From ZC4RG25 sp023428365 (GTDB lineage Bacteria > Pseudomonadota > Alphaproteobacteria > Rhizobiales > Hyphomicrobiaceae): a DNA stretch of 64,000 nt. The notes under the pieces are model-generated. The model saw only the letters and a program-made list of their open reading frames with translations, ran no database searches and was not told the origin of the DNA. Positions 27,157 to 36,107 of this stretch are shown in pieces; positions within the stretch are counted from its first letter, which is position 1, and every line of letters begins with the position of its first letter. The position numbers and the translations under genes were made by a program. Location of the stretch: the NCBI GenBank assembly GCA_050283925.1, contig JBNOAI010000010.1:62001-126000 (forward strand), in the 5' to 3' direction.

Positions 27157-27928
27157 CGTCGCTGCCCAGTCGCTGCTGCAGCTCGACCGCGTAAGCGTAA
27201 GCTTCGGTGGGCTCAAGGCGCTGTCGAATGTCAGCCTGTCCGTGAAAGCCGGCGAGGTCGTTGCGGTCATCGGACCCAACGGAGCCGGCAAAACCTCTCT
27301 GTTCAATTCGATCACTGGTTTTGTCCCTATGACGGCGGGCGCGATCACCTTCCAAGGTGACCGTATCGATGGTCTGCAGGCGCATGAGATCGCAGCGCTC
27401 GGTGTGCGGCGCACGTTTCAGAATAACGGATTGGCTCCGACCCTGACGGTCATGGAGAATGTGCTCGCCGGGCTCAACACCCACATCGCCGCGTCACCAG
27501 TGGCGATTGCACTTGGCCTTCCCTCAGCGCGCCGCTCCGAACGCGCCGCCATTTCACGCGCGCGCGATCTGATCGCGCGCATGAACCTATCCCGCCAAGA
27601 AGATGAACTGGCGTCCAATCTTTCAGGCGGCCAGCAGCGCATGGTAGAAATCCTTCGCGCAATCGCCGCCGAAGCGCCACTCCTGCTACTGGACGAGCCC
27701 GCCGTCGGCCTGTCGCCGCCAATGCGCGCGGAATTGGGCGCGATCGTGCGGGAGCTCGCCGTCTCGCGCGGGATCGGAATTCTGCTGATCGAGCATGCTA
27801 TCGAATTAGTGATGCAGATTTCGGATCGGATCGTCGTCCTCAGCAATGGCGAGAAGATCGCTGAGGGAACGCCCGAGGAAATCAGGTCGAACCAAACTGT
27901 TCTGGAGGCCTATCTGGGCCATGGCTGA
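27149..27928 (+). CDS. Branched-chain amino acid-type ABC transporter ATP-binding protein (LivG-like)
   Basis: A 259-residue ATPase. Walker A (GPNGAGKTS), signature (LSGGQQRM), Walker B (LLLLDEPAVGLSP) and H-loop (LIEHAIELV) are present; the GPNGAGK Walker A and the AVGLSP run after Walker B are characteristic of LivG. GTG 27149 is preferred because it has AGAGG upstream and leaves only the short overlap with the permease gene. Confidence 0.86.
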   Translation: MIDVAAQSLLQLDRVSVSFGGLKALSNVSLSVKAGEVVAVIGPNGAGKTSLFNSITGFVPMTAGAITFQGDRIDGLQAHEIAALGVRRTFQNNGLAPTLTVMENVLAGLNTHIAASPVAIALGLPSARRSERAAISRARDLIARMNLSRQEDELASNLSGGQQRMVEILRAIAAEAPLLLLDEPAVGLSPPMRAELGAIVRELAVSRGIGILLIEHAIELVMQISDRIVVLSNGEKIAEGTPEEIRSNQTVLEAYLGHG

Positions 27929-28628
27929 AGCGCTACTCGTTGCTGAAAGGATCATCGCGGGGTATCCCGGCAAACGCATTTTGCACGGCGTGAGTTTCTC
28001 GGTGCGCCGGGGCGAAGTGGTCACGTTGCTGGGAGCGAACGGCAGCGGCAAGTCGACGGCCATGAACACCATCAGTGGCTTCGTTCGGACAGCCGAGGGC
28101 CGGATATCGCTGGCTGGGACCAATATAACGAATCTGCCGCCGCACAAAATCTTCAAGCTTGGCATTGCCCAGGTGAGCCAAGCGCGCGATCTCTTCCCAG
28201 ACATGACGGTCGAAGACAACCTGCGGCTTGGTGCGTCGCGTAGATCGGTGGACGAAGAACGACTTTTTCAAAATGTTCTCGCGCGATTTCCGCGCCTGCA
28301 TGAGCGCCTCAATCAGCCCGTGCGCCAGATGTCTGGCGGCGAGCAGCAGATGGTTGCGATTGCCCGCGCCCTAATGTCGGATCCCGTTTTGTTACTGCTG
28401 GACGAGCCGTCTGGAGGGCTTGCCCCGAAGTTCGTCGCCGAAATCGGGGGAATTCTCGAAGCTACCAAGGCTGCCGGTATGACCATTCTGATGGTGGAGC
28501 AGAACATCAAACTGGCGCTGAGAGTCGCAGACCGATTTCTGGTCCTCAAATCCGGCCTGGTGGCGGAGCGTGGAGATCTGTCGGCTGATGTATCTCCTGA
28601 AGAAATAGCAAGGGACATCTATCTCTAA
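27921..28628 (+). CDS. Branched-chain amino acid-type ABC transporter ATP-binding protein (LivF-like)
   Basis: A 235-residue ATPase. Walker A (GANGSGKST), signature (MSGGEQQM), Walker B (LLLLDEPSGGLAP) and H-loop (MVEQNIKLAL) are the LivF set. ATG 27921 overlaps the LivG-like stop by 8 nt (ATGGCTGA); an upstream in-frame ATG at 27846 lies deep inside the preceding gene and is not used. Confidence 0.87.
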   Translation: MAEALLVAERIIAGYPGKRILHGVSFSVRRGEVVTLLGANGSGKSTAMNTISGFVRTAEGRISLAGTNITNLPPHKIFKLGIAQVSQARDLFPDMTVEDNLRLGASRRSVDEERLFQNVLARFPRLHERLNQPVRQMSGGEQQMVAIARALMSDPVLLLLDEPSGGLAPKFVAEIGGILEATKAAGMTILMVEQNIKLALRVADRFLVLKSGLVAERGDLSADVSPEEIARDIYL

Positions 28629-28709
28629 ACTCGAAACGACGGCTGTCAGCGCGGTTTCAGCACCTCGGCTTTTCGTAGAGACGTCACACTCAATAGAAGG
28701 CGCTAGCTC

Positions 28710-29960
28710 ATGTCCGAGACAATCATCCTGTCGAATATACGTATTCTCGACGTTGGGACAGGAACAGTCGGCGATAATGCTCACGTGCGGATTGCCGACG
28801 GTCGGATCGCAGAGATCTCGAAGACGCCCATCTCCGTGCAAGGGGCCAGAACTATCGATCTCAAGGGCCTAACGCTGATGCCCGGCCTCATCGACTGTCA
28901 TGTGCACGTCGTCGCTGGCATTGCCAGCCTCGGCGGCAGCAACGCTTTCCCTGACAGTCTTGTTGCAGCTCGCGCAGCCCGCATTATGCACGGCATGCTG
29001 ATGCGGGGATTCACGACCGTCCGCGATGTTGGCGGCGCTGACTACGGCCTCGTCGCCGCAATCGAAGAGGGTTCGATGTTGGGGCCGCGCCTTGTTATCT
29101 GCGGCAAGGCACTATCTCAGACCGGCGGGCACTGTGATTTCCGTGGCCGGTTTGACGATCGTCCTGTCGGCTCGCACGAGTTGCGCCTGGGCTCGGTAGG
29201 CCGCATTGTCGACGGTGAACGCGAGATACGCCTCGCCGCACGCGAGCAAATCAAGGGCGGTGCACAGTTCATCAAGATCATGGCCAATGGCGGTGTTGCT
29301 TCCCCAACCGATCCCGTCCACTTCCTCGGCTTTTCGGTCTCCGAACTCAAAGCGGTGGTCGAAGAAGCGCAGATGGCCGGAACCTATGTTTCCGGACACC
29401 TTTATACCGACGCTGCAATTCGCCGCTTCATCGAATGCGGTGGTCATTCCGTTGAGCATGGCAATCTTGTTGCCGCTGAAACTGCCGCGCTTATGAAAGA
29501 ACAGAATGCCGTTGCCGTTCCGACACTGGCGACCTACGAAGCCGTTTTCGAAGAAGGTGCGCAACTTGGAATTCCGGCCGTCTCGCTGGCCAAAATTGAC
29601 TCTGTACGCAGCCGCGGTCTGCAAGCCGTCGAGATCTTTCGTAATGCGGGGGTGAAGATCGCTTACGGCACCGATCTGCTTGGCCCGATGCACCGGCATC
29701 AATCGCGCGAATTCCTGCTCCGCTCGAAGGTCATGCCAGCGGATGAAATTCTGCGCAGCGCCACGACTGTAGGCGCGGAACTGGTTGGGATGATCGATCA
29801 GATTGGCTGCATCAAGGTTGGCGCGTTCGCTGATTTGATTGCGGTCGATGGCAACCCGTTGAAGGATATTGCCGTCCTGTCAGGACAAGGTGAAAAGATC
29901 CCGTTCGTCATGAAAGGTGGAAGTATCATCAAGCGCGATGGCCAGCCAATCGTGTTTTAA
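28710..29960 (+). CDS. Amidohydrolase, imidazolonepropionase/prolidase-like
   Basis: A 416-residue amidohydrolase-superfamily enzyme. Metal and catalytic motifs: PGLIDCHVHVV (HxH, near residue 63), AQFIKIMANGG (Lys, near residue 189), YVSGHLYTD (His), HSVEHGN (His) and YGTDLLG (Asp). This is the pattern of the binuclear imidazolonepropionase-like/Xaa-Pro dipeptidase subgroup. It lies 81 nt after the Liv-type importer, so it may hydrolyse the imported N-acyl amino acid or dipeptide (inference). Confidence 0.82.
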   Translation: MSETIILSNIRILDVGTGTVGDNAHVRIADGRIAEISKTPISVQGARTIDLKGLTLMPGLIDCHVHVVAGIASLGGSNAFPDSLVAARAARIMHGMLMRGFTTVRDVGGADYGLVAAIEEGSMLGPRLVICGKALSQTGGHCDFRGRFDDRPVGSHELRLGSVGRIVDGEREIRLAAREQIKGGAQFIKIMANGGVASPTDPVHFLGFSVSELKAVVEEAQMAGTYVSGHLYTDAAIRRFIECGGHSVEHGNLVAAETAALMKEQNAVAVPTLATYEAVFEEGAQLGIPAVSLAKIDSVRSRGLQAVEIFRNAGVKIAYGTDLLGPMHRHQSREFLLRSKVMPADEILRSATTVGAELVGMIDQIGCIKVGAFADLIAVDGNPLKDIAVLSGQGEKIPFVMKGGSIIKRDGQPIVF

Positions 29961-29996
29961 CGATCTACAGCGCGTCGTATCTGCCAGAATTCCGAC

Positions 29997-30238
29997 TGGT
30001 AGCGGATCTCGCGCATCATCGGCTCCTCAATCTCCTCCACGCGGACGCCGCATACGACGCCGGTGATCAGGGATCGAGACGAGTTCATCTGCGGCGCGTG
30101 CGCGAAGAAATCCTCGACGCTCGTCTTCTTCGCAAGCTCGGCTTCCAGCGAGGCCTGGCTGTGGCCGGTGAGCCAGCGAAAGATCTTGTCGACCTCGGCC
30201 CGGGTGCGGCCCTTCTTCTCCACCTTGGCAATATAGGG
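29997..30238 (-). pseudogene. DUF2200-family gene fragment, truncated at both ends
   Basis: On the minus strand an 80-codon stretch matches the centre of DUF2200 proteins (APYIAKVEKKGRTRAEVDK; FRWLTGHSQASLEAEL; SLITGVVCGVRVEEIEEP; MREIRY). The usual first 15-20 residues and the last 20-25 are missing: homology stops after MREIRY near 29999 and runs out upstream of APYIAKV near 30238. The surviving open frame continues a few codons into unrelated sequence and stops at 29957. It abuts a truncated threonine dehydratase on the other strand. Function of the family is unknown. Confidence 0.65.
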
Positions 30239-31287
30239 CGCGGCGCACTCTACCGCCTTTCAAAACTCGACGAGACATCACGTCATCGTGGCGTCATAGC
30301 GATGTCGGCAGGCAACCACGCACAAGGCGTCGCGTATCATGGAAAGCGACTAGGCATCCCGGCTACCATTGTCATGCCGGCAGCCACACCTCTCACGAAA
30401 ATAGAAAACACGCGCGCCCACGGCGCGGAGGTCATCGTCGAAGGCGCGTCTCTGTTAGAAGCCTATGCCACGGTCAAACGGCTCGAGCTTGAACGTGGCC
30501 TCACTCTGATCCACCCTATGACGACCCGGATGTGATTGCAGGACAGGGAACTGTCGCATTGGAAATGCTGACGGCTCAACCCGATCTCGACGCGATTATC
30601 GTTCCGGTCGGCGGAGGTGGTCTCATCGCTGGCGTGTCCGTCGCGGCCAAAGCCATCTCGCCAAATACAGAAGTCTTTGGCGTCCAGGCAAGCTCCTACC
30701 CTTCGATGCGTAACGTGTTTCATGGTGAAGCGGCCGCGATTGGCGGAAGAACGTTGGCTGAAGGAATTGCCGTCGAGCATCCAGGAAAGGTTACAACCGA
30801 TATCGCCAGACAACTGGTCTCTGATATTCTCCTCGTCGACGAAACCACATTGGAGCGTGCCGTTGCGCTCTATGTAAATGTCGAGAAGACTGTGGCGGAG
30901 GGAGCCGGTGTCGCGGGTCTTGCCTGCGTTCTCGCCCATCGTGACAGGTTCCAGGGCCGAAAAATCGGCCTCATCCTCTCGGGCGGCAATGTGGACCCTC
31001 GCCTGCTGGCTTCCATTTTGATGAGAGAGCTTATTCGTGAGCGAAGGATAACGACAATTCGATTACCCATCGAGGATCAACCAGGATCTTTGGCGCGCGT
31101 AACATCTTCCCTCAGCGAAGCCGGCGCGAACGTCATCGAGGTTCAGCACAATCGCACACACCTCGCCTTTCCCGCAAAAGTTGCGGACATCGAATTGACT
31201 TTCGAAACGAGAGATTGGAAGCATGCTGATCGTGTGATCGAAGCCGTACGAAATGCTGGCTTTACGCCAACCGTCGTTTCCGTCTAG
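30238..31287 (+). pseudogene. Threonine/serine dehydratase pseudogene (5'-truncated, frameshifted)
   Basis: Similarity to PLP-dependent threonine dehydratases of the type with a C-terminal ACT-like domain (about 400 residues) begins abruptly at RGALYRLSKL (about 30241). It continues through SAGNHAQGVAYH, PVGGGGLIAGVSVAAK and LSGGNVDPRLL to an ACT-like tail (IEDQPGSLARVTSSLSEAG). Two lesions are visible. The first ~60 codons, including the Schiff-base lysine of the F-K-x-R-G-A motif, are replaced by the antisense of a DUF2200 fragment, so the place of the lysine reads I. In addition, one C is missing at 30515-30516 where HPYDDPDV is expected, shifting the frame. The ATG at 30532 could start a C-terminal piece, but it would lack the catalytic lysine. 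Confidence 0.75.
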
Positions 31288-31325
31288 GGAGGACGATCCT
31301 CAGACAAGGATCTAAAACGATATCG

Positions 31326-31934
31326 ATGAAAATCAAGAGCAGTGCAAACGCGGCACCGTCGGAGCTTAGGGACATGGACGCCCCAAATATCGGGGTAATC
31401 ATCCAGCGCCGCCGCAAAGAGCGTCGAATGACGCTCGAACAAGTCGCGGATATCTCCAACGTATCCCGTTCGATGTTATCCCAGATCGAACGTGGCGAGA
31501 CGAATCCGACCTACGCAGTGGTATGGCGGCTAACGCGGGCATTGGGCATTGGCCTTGGAGATCTCGCCCGTTCCACCGTCGAATATCATCACAGGATTCG
31601 AGATGAGTTGGTTACGGCCGATGGCATCCCGGAATTTCGCAACCCTGAAGGAAAATGGCGCCAACGCATTCTAAGCCCGCCGTCGACAGCCGGCGATGCG
31701 GAGTGGTACGAGCTTGAAATTATGCCCGGCTGCGCCATCGAGAGCCAGCCACATCGCACTGGTGCCTGGGAGCATCTCACTCCGATCGACGGTCCCTTGA
31801 GAGTTGTTAGCGGTGAGCAGCGATTTGATGTGCGGCCTGGAGATACCGCCAGGTACTGCGCCGATGTTGCTCATGCCATCATCAACGACACCAAGAAGGT
31901 CGTGCATGCCTTTCTTGTAACATTGCATCGATGA
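31326..31934 (+). CDS. XRE-family regulator with C-terminal cupin domain
   Basis: A 202-residue regulator with an N-terminal lambda-repressor-like helix-turn-helix (RRRKERRMTLEQVADIS to RSMLSQIERGETNP, about residues 27-63). A C-terminal cupin barrel follows (GPLRVVSGEQRFDVRPGD, about residues 150-170). Such two-domain regulators usually sense a small molecule and control nearby amino-acid or polyamine genes. It sits 38 bp after the threonine-dehydratase remnant, which may be its former target (inference). Confidence 0.85.
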   Translation: MKIKSSANAAPSELRDMDAPNIGVIIQRRRKERRMTLEQVADISNVSRSMLSQIERGETNPTYAVVWRLTRALGIGLGDLARSTVEYHHRIRDELVTADGIPEFRNPEGKWRQRILSPPSTAGDAEWYELEIMPGCAIESQPHRTGAWEHLTPIDGPLRVVSGEQRFDVRPGDTARYCADVAHAIINDTKKVVHAFLVTLHR

Positions 31935-31983
31935 TTGCCAGTCGACACGTGCCGCTCATAAGCCTCCCCTTGATCGATGCTCC

Positions 31984-32613
31984 TTATGCGGCGACACCGG
32001 TTGCTACCACGCACCACGTGCTGCTGCGTGGCGACAGCGGTCGCGCGAATGTCCAGACATCGATGTTGCGACATGCACTAGGCTTCTTTTCGAGCAATTG
32101 ACCAGCCGCATTGCGGAACAGACTGAAACTCTCACCGGCAAACCGGACAGAGATTTCTAAATGCGCCGCATCGATCCGGCCATCAACGATCTCGGGGGGA
32201 TCAATGCGCGCGAACATGGTTTCCACACGCGTTCTGGTGGCTTCGCGGGCACTGATCGCGTGTGAGAATGTCTCATAGACGTCCGGTGAGACGAGTTTGC
32301 GGAGCGTCTCGCGGTCACCGGAGTTAAAAGCGGCAACAATAGCCTCGTAGGATGTGAGTGCCTTTGCCAGAAAATCATCGATCGTGATCGACATCTCGCG
32401 TTGCAGCGTTTCAGAAATCAGCGCATCGATATCTTGGCCGGTTGTTGTGGGCATTGAGTGCGCTGCAGCCTCGTTCGCTTCGTCGGATTGGTTCTGCTCG
32501 TTTTCAGCCTGCGCGCGTCGCAGCAGTTGTTCCATCCAACTGGAGACGATCCAGTAGATCCACATCGCATAGAACAACGAGATGAGTGCGGAACCGTCGG
32601 TTTCTTGAGGCAT
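31984..32613 (-). CDS. Tim44-like/TimA family protein
   Basis: A 209-residue protein. A hydrophobic N-terminal anchor (LISLFYAMWIYWIVSSW, residues 9-25) is followed by a polar linker and a C-terminal Tim44-like domain. The domain is recognised by FLAKALTSYEAIVAAFNSGD and the closing DVWTFARPLSPRSSTWCVVA. In alphaproteobacteria TimA is an inner-membrane homologue of the mitochondrial import factor Tim44; its bacterial job is not settled. ATG 32613 is preferred because GGAGG lies 5 nt upstream. The neighbour is cytochrome oxidase subunit I; no secB or FxsA genes, the usual company, are present. Confidence 0.72.
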   Translation of the reverse strand: MPQETDGSALISLFYAMWIYWIVSSWMEQLLRRAQAENEQNQSDEANEAAAHSMPTTTGQDIDALISETLQREMSITIDDFLAKALTSYEAIVAAFNSGDRETLRKLVSPDVYETFSHAISAREATRTRVETMFARIDPPEIVDGRIDAAHLEISVRFAGESFSLFRNAAGQLLEKKPSACRNIDVWTFARPLSPRSSTWCVVATGVAA

Positions 32614-32703
32614 CACGACCTCCACATTTCTGGTGTCCCGGCCCATGTGATGTTTCGAACCGAGCTGTGATCTTGCCTGTTGGGTGCGCGAAGACGGACA
32701 CCC

Positions 32704-34326
32704 TCAATCAGCCTTCTGCTGCTCCATCCGCGGCAAAGTCTCGAACGAATGAAATGGTGGCGGTGACGAAAGCGTCCACTCCAGCGTCGTTGCCCCGGCA
32801 CCCCAGGGATTGTCGCCAGCGACACGCTTGCGCCATAGGGCTTCAGCAACTGTGATGAAGAAGATCAGGAAGCCCGCAGTGGAGATATACGCACCGATCG
32901 AGGACACGAAATTCCATAGCGCAAAGGCATCGGGGTAGTCCGCGTAGCGGCGCGGCATGCCAGCCAGGCCCAGGAAATGCTGAGGAAAGAACACCATGTT
33001 GACGCCGACGAACATCAGCGTGAAGTGCAGCCGCCCGAGCACCTCGCTGTAGAGATAGCCCGACATCTTCGGAAACCAGTAGTAGAAGCCGGCAAAGATG
33101 CCGAACACGGCGCCGAGCGACAGCACGTAGTGAAAGTGCGCCACGACGTAGTAGGTGTCGTGCAGCACGGTATCGACGCCCACATTGGCGAGCACCACAC
33201 CCGTTACGCCTCCGATCGTGAAGAGCACGACGAAGCCGAGCGCCCACAGCATGGGAACGCGGAACTGAATTGACCCGCCCCACATCGTGGCGATCCAGGA
33301 GAAGACCTTGATGCCGGTCGGAACAGCGATCACCATGGAGGCAAGTGCGAAATAGCGCGCTGCGTTGAACGACAGGCCGACCGTATACATGTGATGGGCC
33401 CAGACAATGAAGCCGATCAAGCCGATAGCAACCATGGCATAGGCCATGCCCAGGTATCCGAAGATCGGCTTGCGGGCGAACGTGGATACGACATGGCTGA
33501 TGATGCCGAACGCTGGCAGGATCATGATGTAGACTTCGGGATGGCCGAAGAACCAGAACAAATGTTGGTACAGGATCGGATCACCGCCGCCGGCAGGCGC
33601 AAAAAAAGTCGTCGCGAAATTCCGATCCGTGAGCAGCATCGTGATCGCGCCCGCGAGTACGGGCAGCGCCAACAGCAGCATGAAGGCAGTCACCAGCATG
33701 CTCCATGCAAAGAGCGGCATCTTGTGCAGGTTCATGCCCGGTGCACGCATATTGAAAATGGTGGTGATGAAATTGATAGCGCCGAGAATCGACGAGGCAC
33801 CCGACAGATGGATCGACAGGATCACGAAATCGACCGCCGGCCCGGGCTGTCCCAATGTCGACAGCGGCGGATAGAGTGTCCACCCTCCGCCGTGACCGGT
33901 GGCTCCGGGAGCGCCTTCGACAAAACCGGAAATGCAGAAGAGGACAAATGACACGACGAGCAGCCAGAACGAGATGTTGTTCATGCGCGGGAACGCCATG
34001 TCTGGCGCTCCGATCATGAGCGGTACCAGCCAGTTTCCGAAACCGCCGATCAGCGCCGGCATGACCACGAAGAAAATCATCACCAGCCCGTGCGCGCTGA
34101 CGATCATGTTGAAGACCGTCGGATCGGCGAACAGCTGGAGTCCCGGCTCTTGCAGTTCGATCCGGATCAGGACCGAAAGCGCTGTACCAACGATCCCGGC
34201 AAGGCTCGCGAAGATGAGGTAAAGCGTGCCGATGTCCTTGTGATTGGTTGAGAACAACCAGCGTCGCCAGAACGAGGATCTTTCGCCGGGATCGGTCGCC
34301 GCAAAATCAGCAGTGTGCTTGTTCAT
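32704..34326 (-). CDS. ctaD: Cytochrome c oxidase subunit I (aa3 type)
   Basis: A 540-residue, 12-helix haem-copper oxidase catalytic subunit. Haem and CuB ligands are present (SAHGLVMIFFVVMPALIGG; WFFGHPEVYIMILPAFGII with the His-Tyr pair; WAHHMYTVG; HDTYYVVAHFHYVLS). It would reduce O2 to water at the inner membrane with proton pumping. ATG 34326 is preferred over ATG 34332 because GGAGG lies 9 nt upstream. Subunits II and III and assembly factors are absent from both sides, so this is an orphan copy. It diverges from a LysR gene. Confidence 0.93.
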   Translation of the reverse strand: MNKHTADFAATDPGERSSFWRRWLFSTNHKDIGTLYLIFASLAGIVGTALSVLIRIELQEPGLQLFADPTVFNMIVSAHGLVMIFFVVMPALIGGFGNWLVPLMIGAPDMAFPRMNNISFWLLVVSFVLFCISGFVEGAPGATGHGGGWTLYPPLSTLGQPGPAVDFVILSIHLSGASSILGAINFITTIFNMRAPGMNLHKMPLFAWSMLVTAFMLLLALPVLAGAITMLLTDRNFATTFFAPAGGGDPILYQHLFWFFGHPEVYIMILPAFGIISHVVSTFARKPIFGYLGMAYAMVAIGLIGFIVWAHHMYTVGLSFNAARYFALASMVIAVPTGIKVFSWIATMWGGSIQFRVPMLWALGFVVLFTIGGVTGVVLANVGVDTVLHDTYYVVAHFHYVLSLGAVFGIFAGFYYWFPKMSGYLYSEVLGRLHFTLMFVGVNMVFFPQHFLGLAGMPRRYADYPDAFALWNFVSSIGAYISTAGFLIFFITVAEALWRKRVAGDNPWGAGATTLEWTLSSPPPFHSFETLPRMEQQKAD

Positions 34327-34505
34327 CGCCATCAGCCTCCGGCGGCCGGCGGCGCCAAAGTCCTTCGGCGAACGAACACGCCGCGATGGAGCAATGGCTT
34401 CAACAGCCGCAGTCCCATCTTGCGCGATAGAATAAAGCAAGCAAACGAATTTAATAGGCGCTTGAGTGCAATAAAAATGCTATATTGGACGTGGGAGGTA
34501 CCTCG

Positions 34506-35369
34506 GTGGATATCGAACTGGCGCGGACTTTTCTCGAAATCGTCAAGACGCGGAGCTTCGTGCGCGCAGCGGAACAGCTCAACGTCAGTCAGACTGCCGT
34601 CAGCGCTCGCATCCGGACATTGGAAGAGCAGCTCGGCCGCCCCGTGTTCGTTCGCAACAAGAATGGTGCCTCGCTAACGCCAGCCGGCGAACAGTTCCTG
34701 CGCTATGCGCCGATGTTCGTGCAGCTCTGGGAGAGGGCGCGTCATCAGGTTGCCGTCCCAAAGGGAAGGCGAGCCGTGCTCAGCATCGGCGGTGAACTGA
34801 GCTTATGGCATCCCTGGCTCGTGGATTGGCTGCGTTGGATGCGCCGTGTCGCGCCGGACGTCGCTTTACGCGTCCAAGTCGGCCTGCCGGAAAGCCTGAC
34901 CGATCAGGTTGCTGCGGGCGCGCTCGATGTCGCGGTCGTCTATGCACCACAGTACCGGCCCGGCGCGCGTGTCGAACGTCTTCTTGAGGAGAAGCTTGTG
35001 CTGGTTACGACCGACCCGGATACGCAGGCTATTGCGCCCGATAACTACGTCTATGTCGATTGGGGTCCCGATTTCGCGCACCACCACGAACTCAGCTTTC
35101 CTGAGGATACCAATCCTGGGCTGTTTGTTGGCCTTGGTCCGCTGGCGCTGACGTACATTCTCGAAGCGGGAGGATCGGGATATTTTCGTCAGCGCGTCGT
35201 GGCTCCGCTCATTGCTGAGGGGAAACTGCATCTCGTTGCCGGTGCGCCAAGCTTTGTTTATCCTGTCTATGCCGTATGCTCGGCACATACTGACGATGAG
35301 TTGACCAAGCTCGCGCTTGATGGCCTGCGCGGCATCGCTGCGGCAGGCAAAGCCGAGGCCGGTTCCTGA
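34506..35369 (+). CDS. LysR-family transcriptional regulator
   Basis: A 287-residue regulator with the LysR helix-turn-helix (FVRAAEQLNVSQTAVSARI, about residues 16-34; EEQLGRPVFVRNKNGASLTPAGE) and a C-terminal periplasmic-binding-like effector domain. The GTG at 34506 is chosen for GGAGG 7 nt upstream. It is divergent from the orphan ctaD with 180 bp between start codons, so it may control that gene (inference from LysR habit). Confidence 0.88.
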   Translation: MDIELARTFLEIVKTRSFVRAAEQLNVSQTAVSARIRTLEEQLGRPVFVRNKNGASLTPAGEQFLRYAPMFVQLWERARHQVAVPKGRRAVLSIGGELSLWHPWLVDWLRWMRRVAPDVALRVQVGLPESLTDQVAAGALDVAVVYAPQYRPGARVERLLEEKLVLVTTDPDTQAIAPDNYVYVDWGPDFAHHHELSFPEDTNPGLFVGLGPLALTYILEAGGSGYFRQRVVAPLIAEGKLHLVAGAPSFVYPVYAVCSAHTDDELTKLALDGLRGIAAAGKAEAGS

Positions 35370-35556
35370 AAGCAAACTCGCCATAGGCGCACGCTACTAT
35401 CCGGATGACTTCGCAGTCAGCTTTCCCGCAGTCGCGCGAGACGCGCCAACGCCATTGTTCGCGACGCTCAGATTGACCAGAGTTGTTGTGTCTCCGATCA
35501 AGAGCTGACTTCTGCTGCTGACACTCTGTTCGTCGATCTTCAGAGAAGGGCTGACA

Positions 35557-36006
35557 TCACCGTGTTGCCGGCTGCAACGCTGGCTCCAATATTTGGCGAA
35601 AGTCTCGCGGCTTGAGTGCAATGCTGGCTAGTGTGTGCTGATCAAGAGTTTCGAGAAATGCGGCAAGTGCCTGGTTCAGAACGCGTGGCAGACGACAGCA
35701 TCCGGTGATGACGCATTGATTGCCTGTCGCGAAGCACTCGACCAGAGCAAAGTCCGGCTCCGTATCTCGGATGACAGCACCAAGCCGGATTTCGCCCGCG
35801 GGTCGCGCCAGCTTAAGCCCTCCAGAACGGCCGCGTACGGCAGTCAAATAGCCGGCGCGCGTCAGCGTATTGACCACCTTCATCAGGTGAGCACGAGAAA
35901 TCTGATAAGACCCAGCCATTTCCTCAATCGTGACGCGGCGGTCGCCGGCGGCGTGCACGTACATGAGCACGCGGAGAGCAAAGTCGGAGAATTTGGTGAG
36001 CTGCAT
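35557..36006 (-). CDS. nsrR: Rrf2-family nitric oxide-sensing repressor NsrR
   Basis: A 149-residue Rrf2-type winged-helix protein. The N-terminus MQLTKFSDFALRVLMYVH and the helix-turn-helix (VTIEEMAGSYQISRAHLMK) match NsrR. Cysteines at residues 91, 98 and 103 sit in CFATGNQC...GCC, the pattern that holds the NO-sensitive Fe-S cluster. NO damages the cluster and relieves repression. It is divergent from a small membrane-protein gene, and a strong NsrR-type inverted repeat lies between them. IscR is excluded by the cysteine spacing and the absence of isc genes. Confidence 0.88.
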   Translation of the reverse strand: MQLTKFSDFALRVLMYVHAAGDRRVTIEEMAGSYQISRAHLMKVVNTLTRAGYLTAVRGRSGGLKLARPAGEIRLGAVIRDTEPDFALVECFATGNQCVITGCCRLPRVLNQALAAFLETLDQHTLASIALKPRDFRQILEPALQPATR

Positions 36007-36073
36007 GAAAACCTGCGCCAGCCTGTATTAGATTCATTCTTGACATATCTTATTGGCGGGAGCAACTTTCTAT

Positions 36074-36094
36074 AGATGCATTTAAAATGTATCT
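36074..36094. promoter_or_regulatory. NsrR-type operator
   Basis: Half-sites AGATGCATTT (36074-36083) and AAATGTATCT (36085-36094) are separated by a single A; 9 of 10 positions are symmetrical. This agrees with the known NsrR consensus of two A/T-rich GATGCATTT-like arms. It sits 14 bp before the membrane-protein start at 36108, where a bound repressor would block transcription, and 68 bp before nsrR. Confidence 0.72.
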
Positions 36095-36107
36095 TTATGA
36101 GGAAGCC

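Noticed and set aside
30098..30240. In-frame extension of the threonine dehydratase fragment upstream of 30238
   Set aside because: This part is the antisense of the DUF2200 fragment and does not match dehydratase N-termini, so it is not part of that gene.
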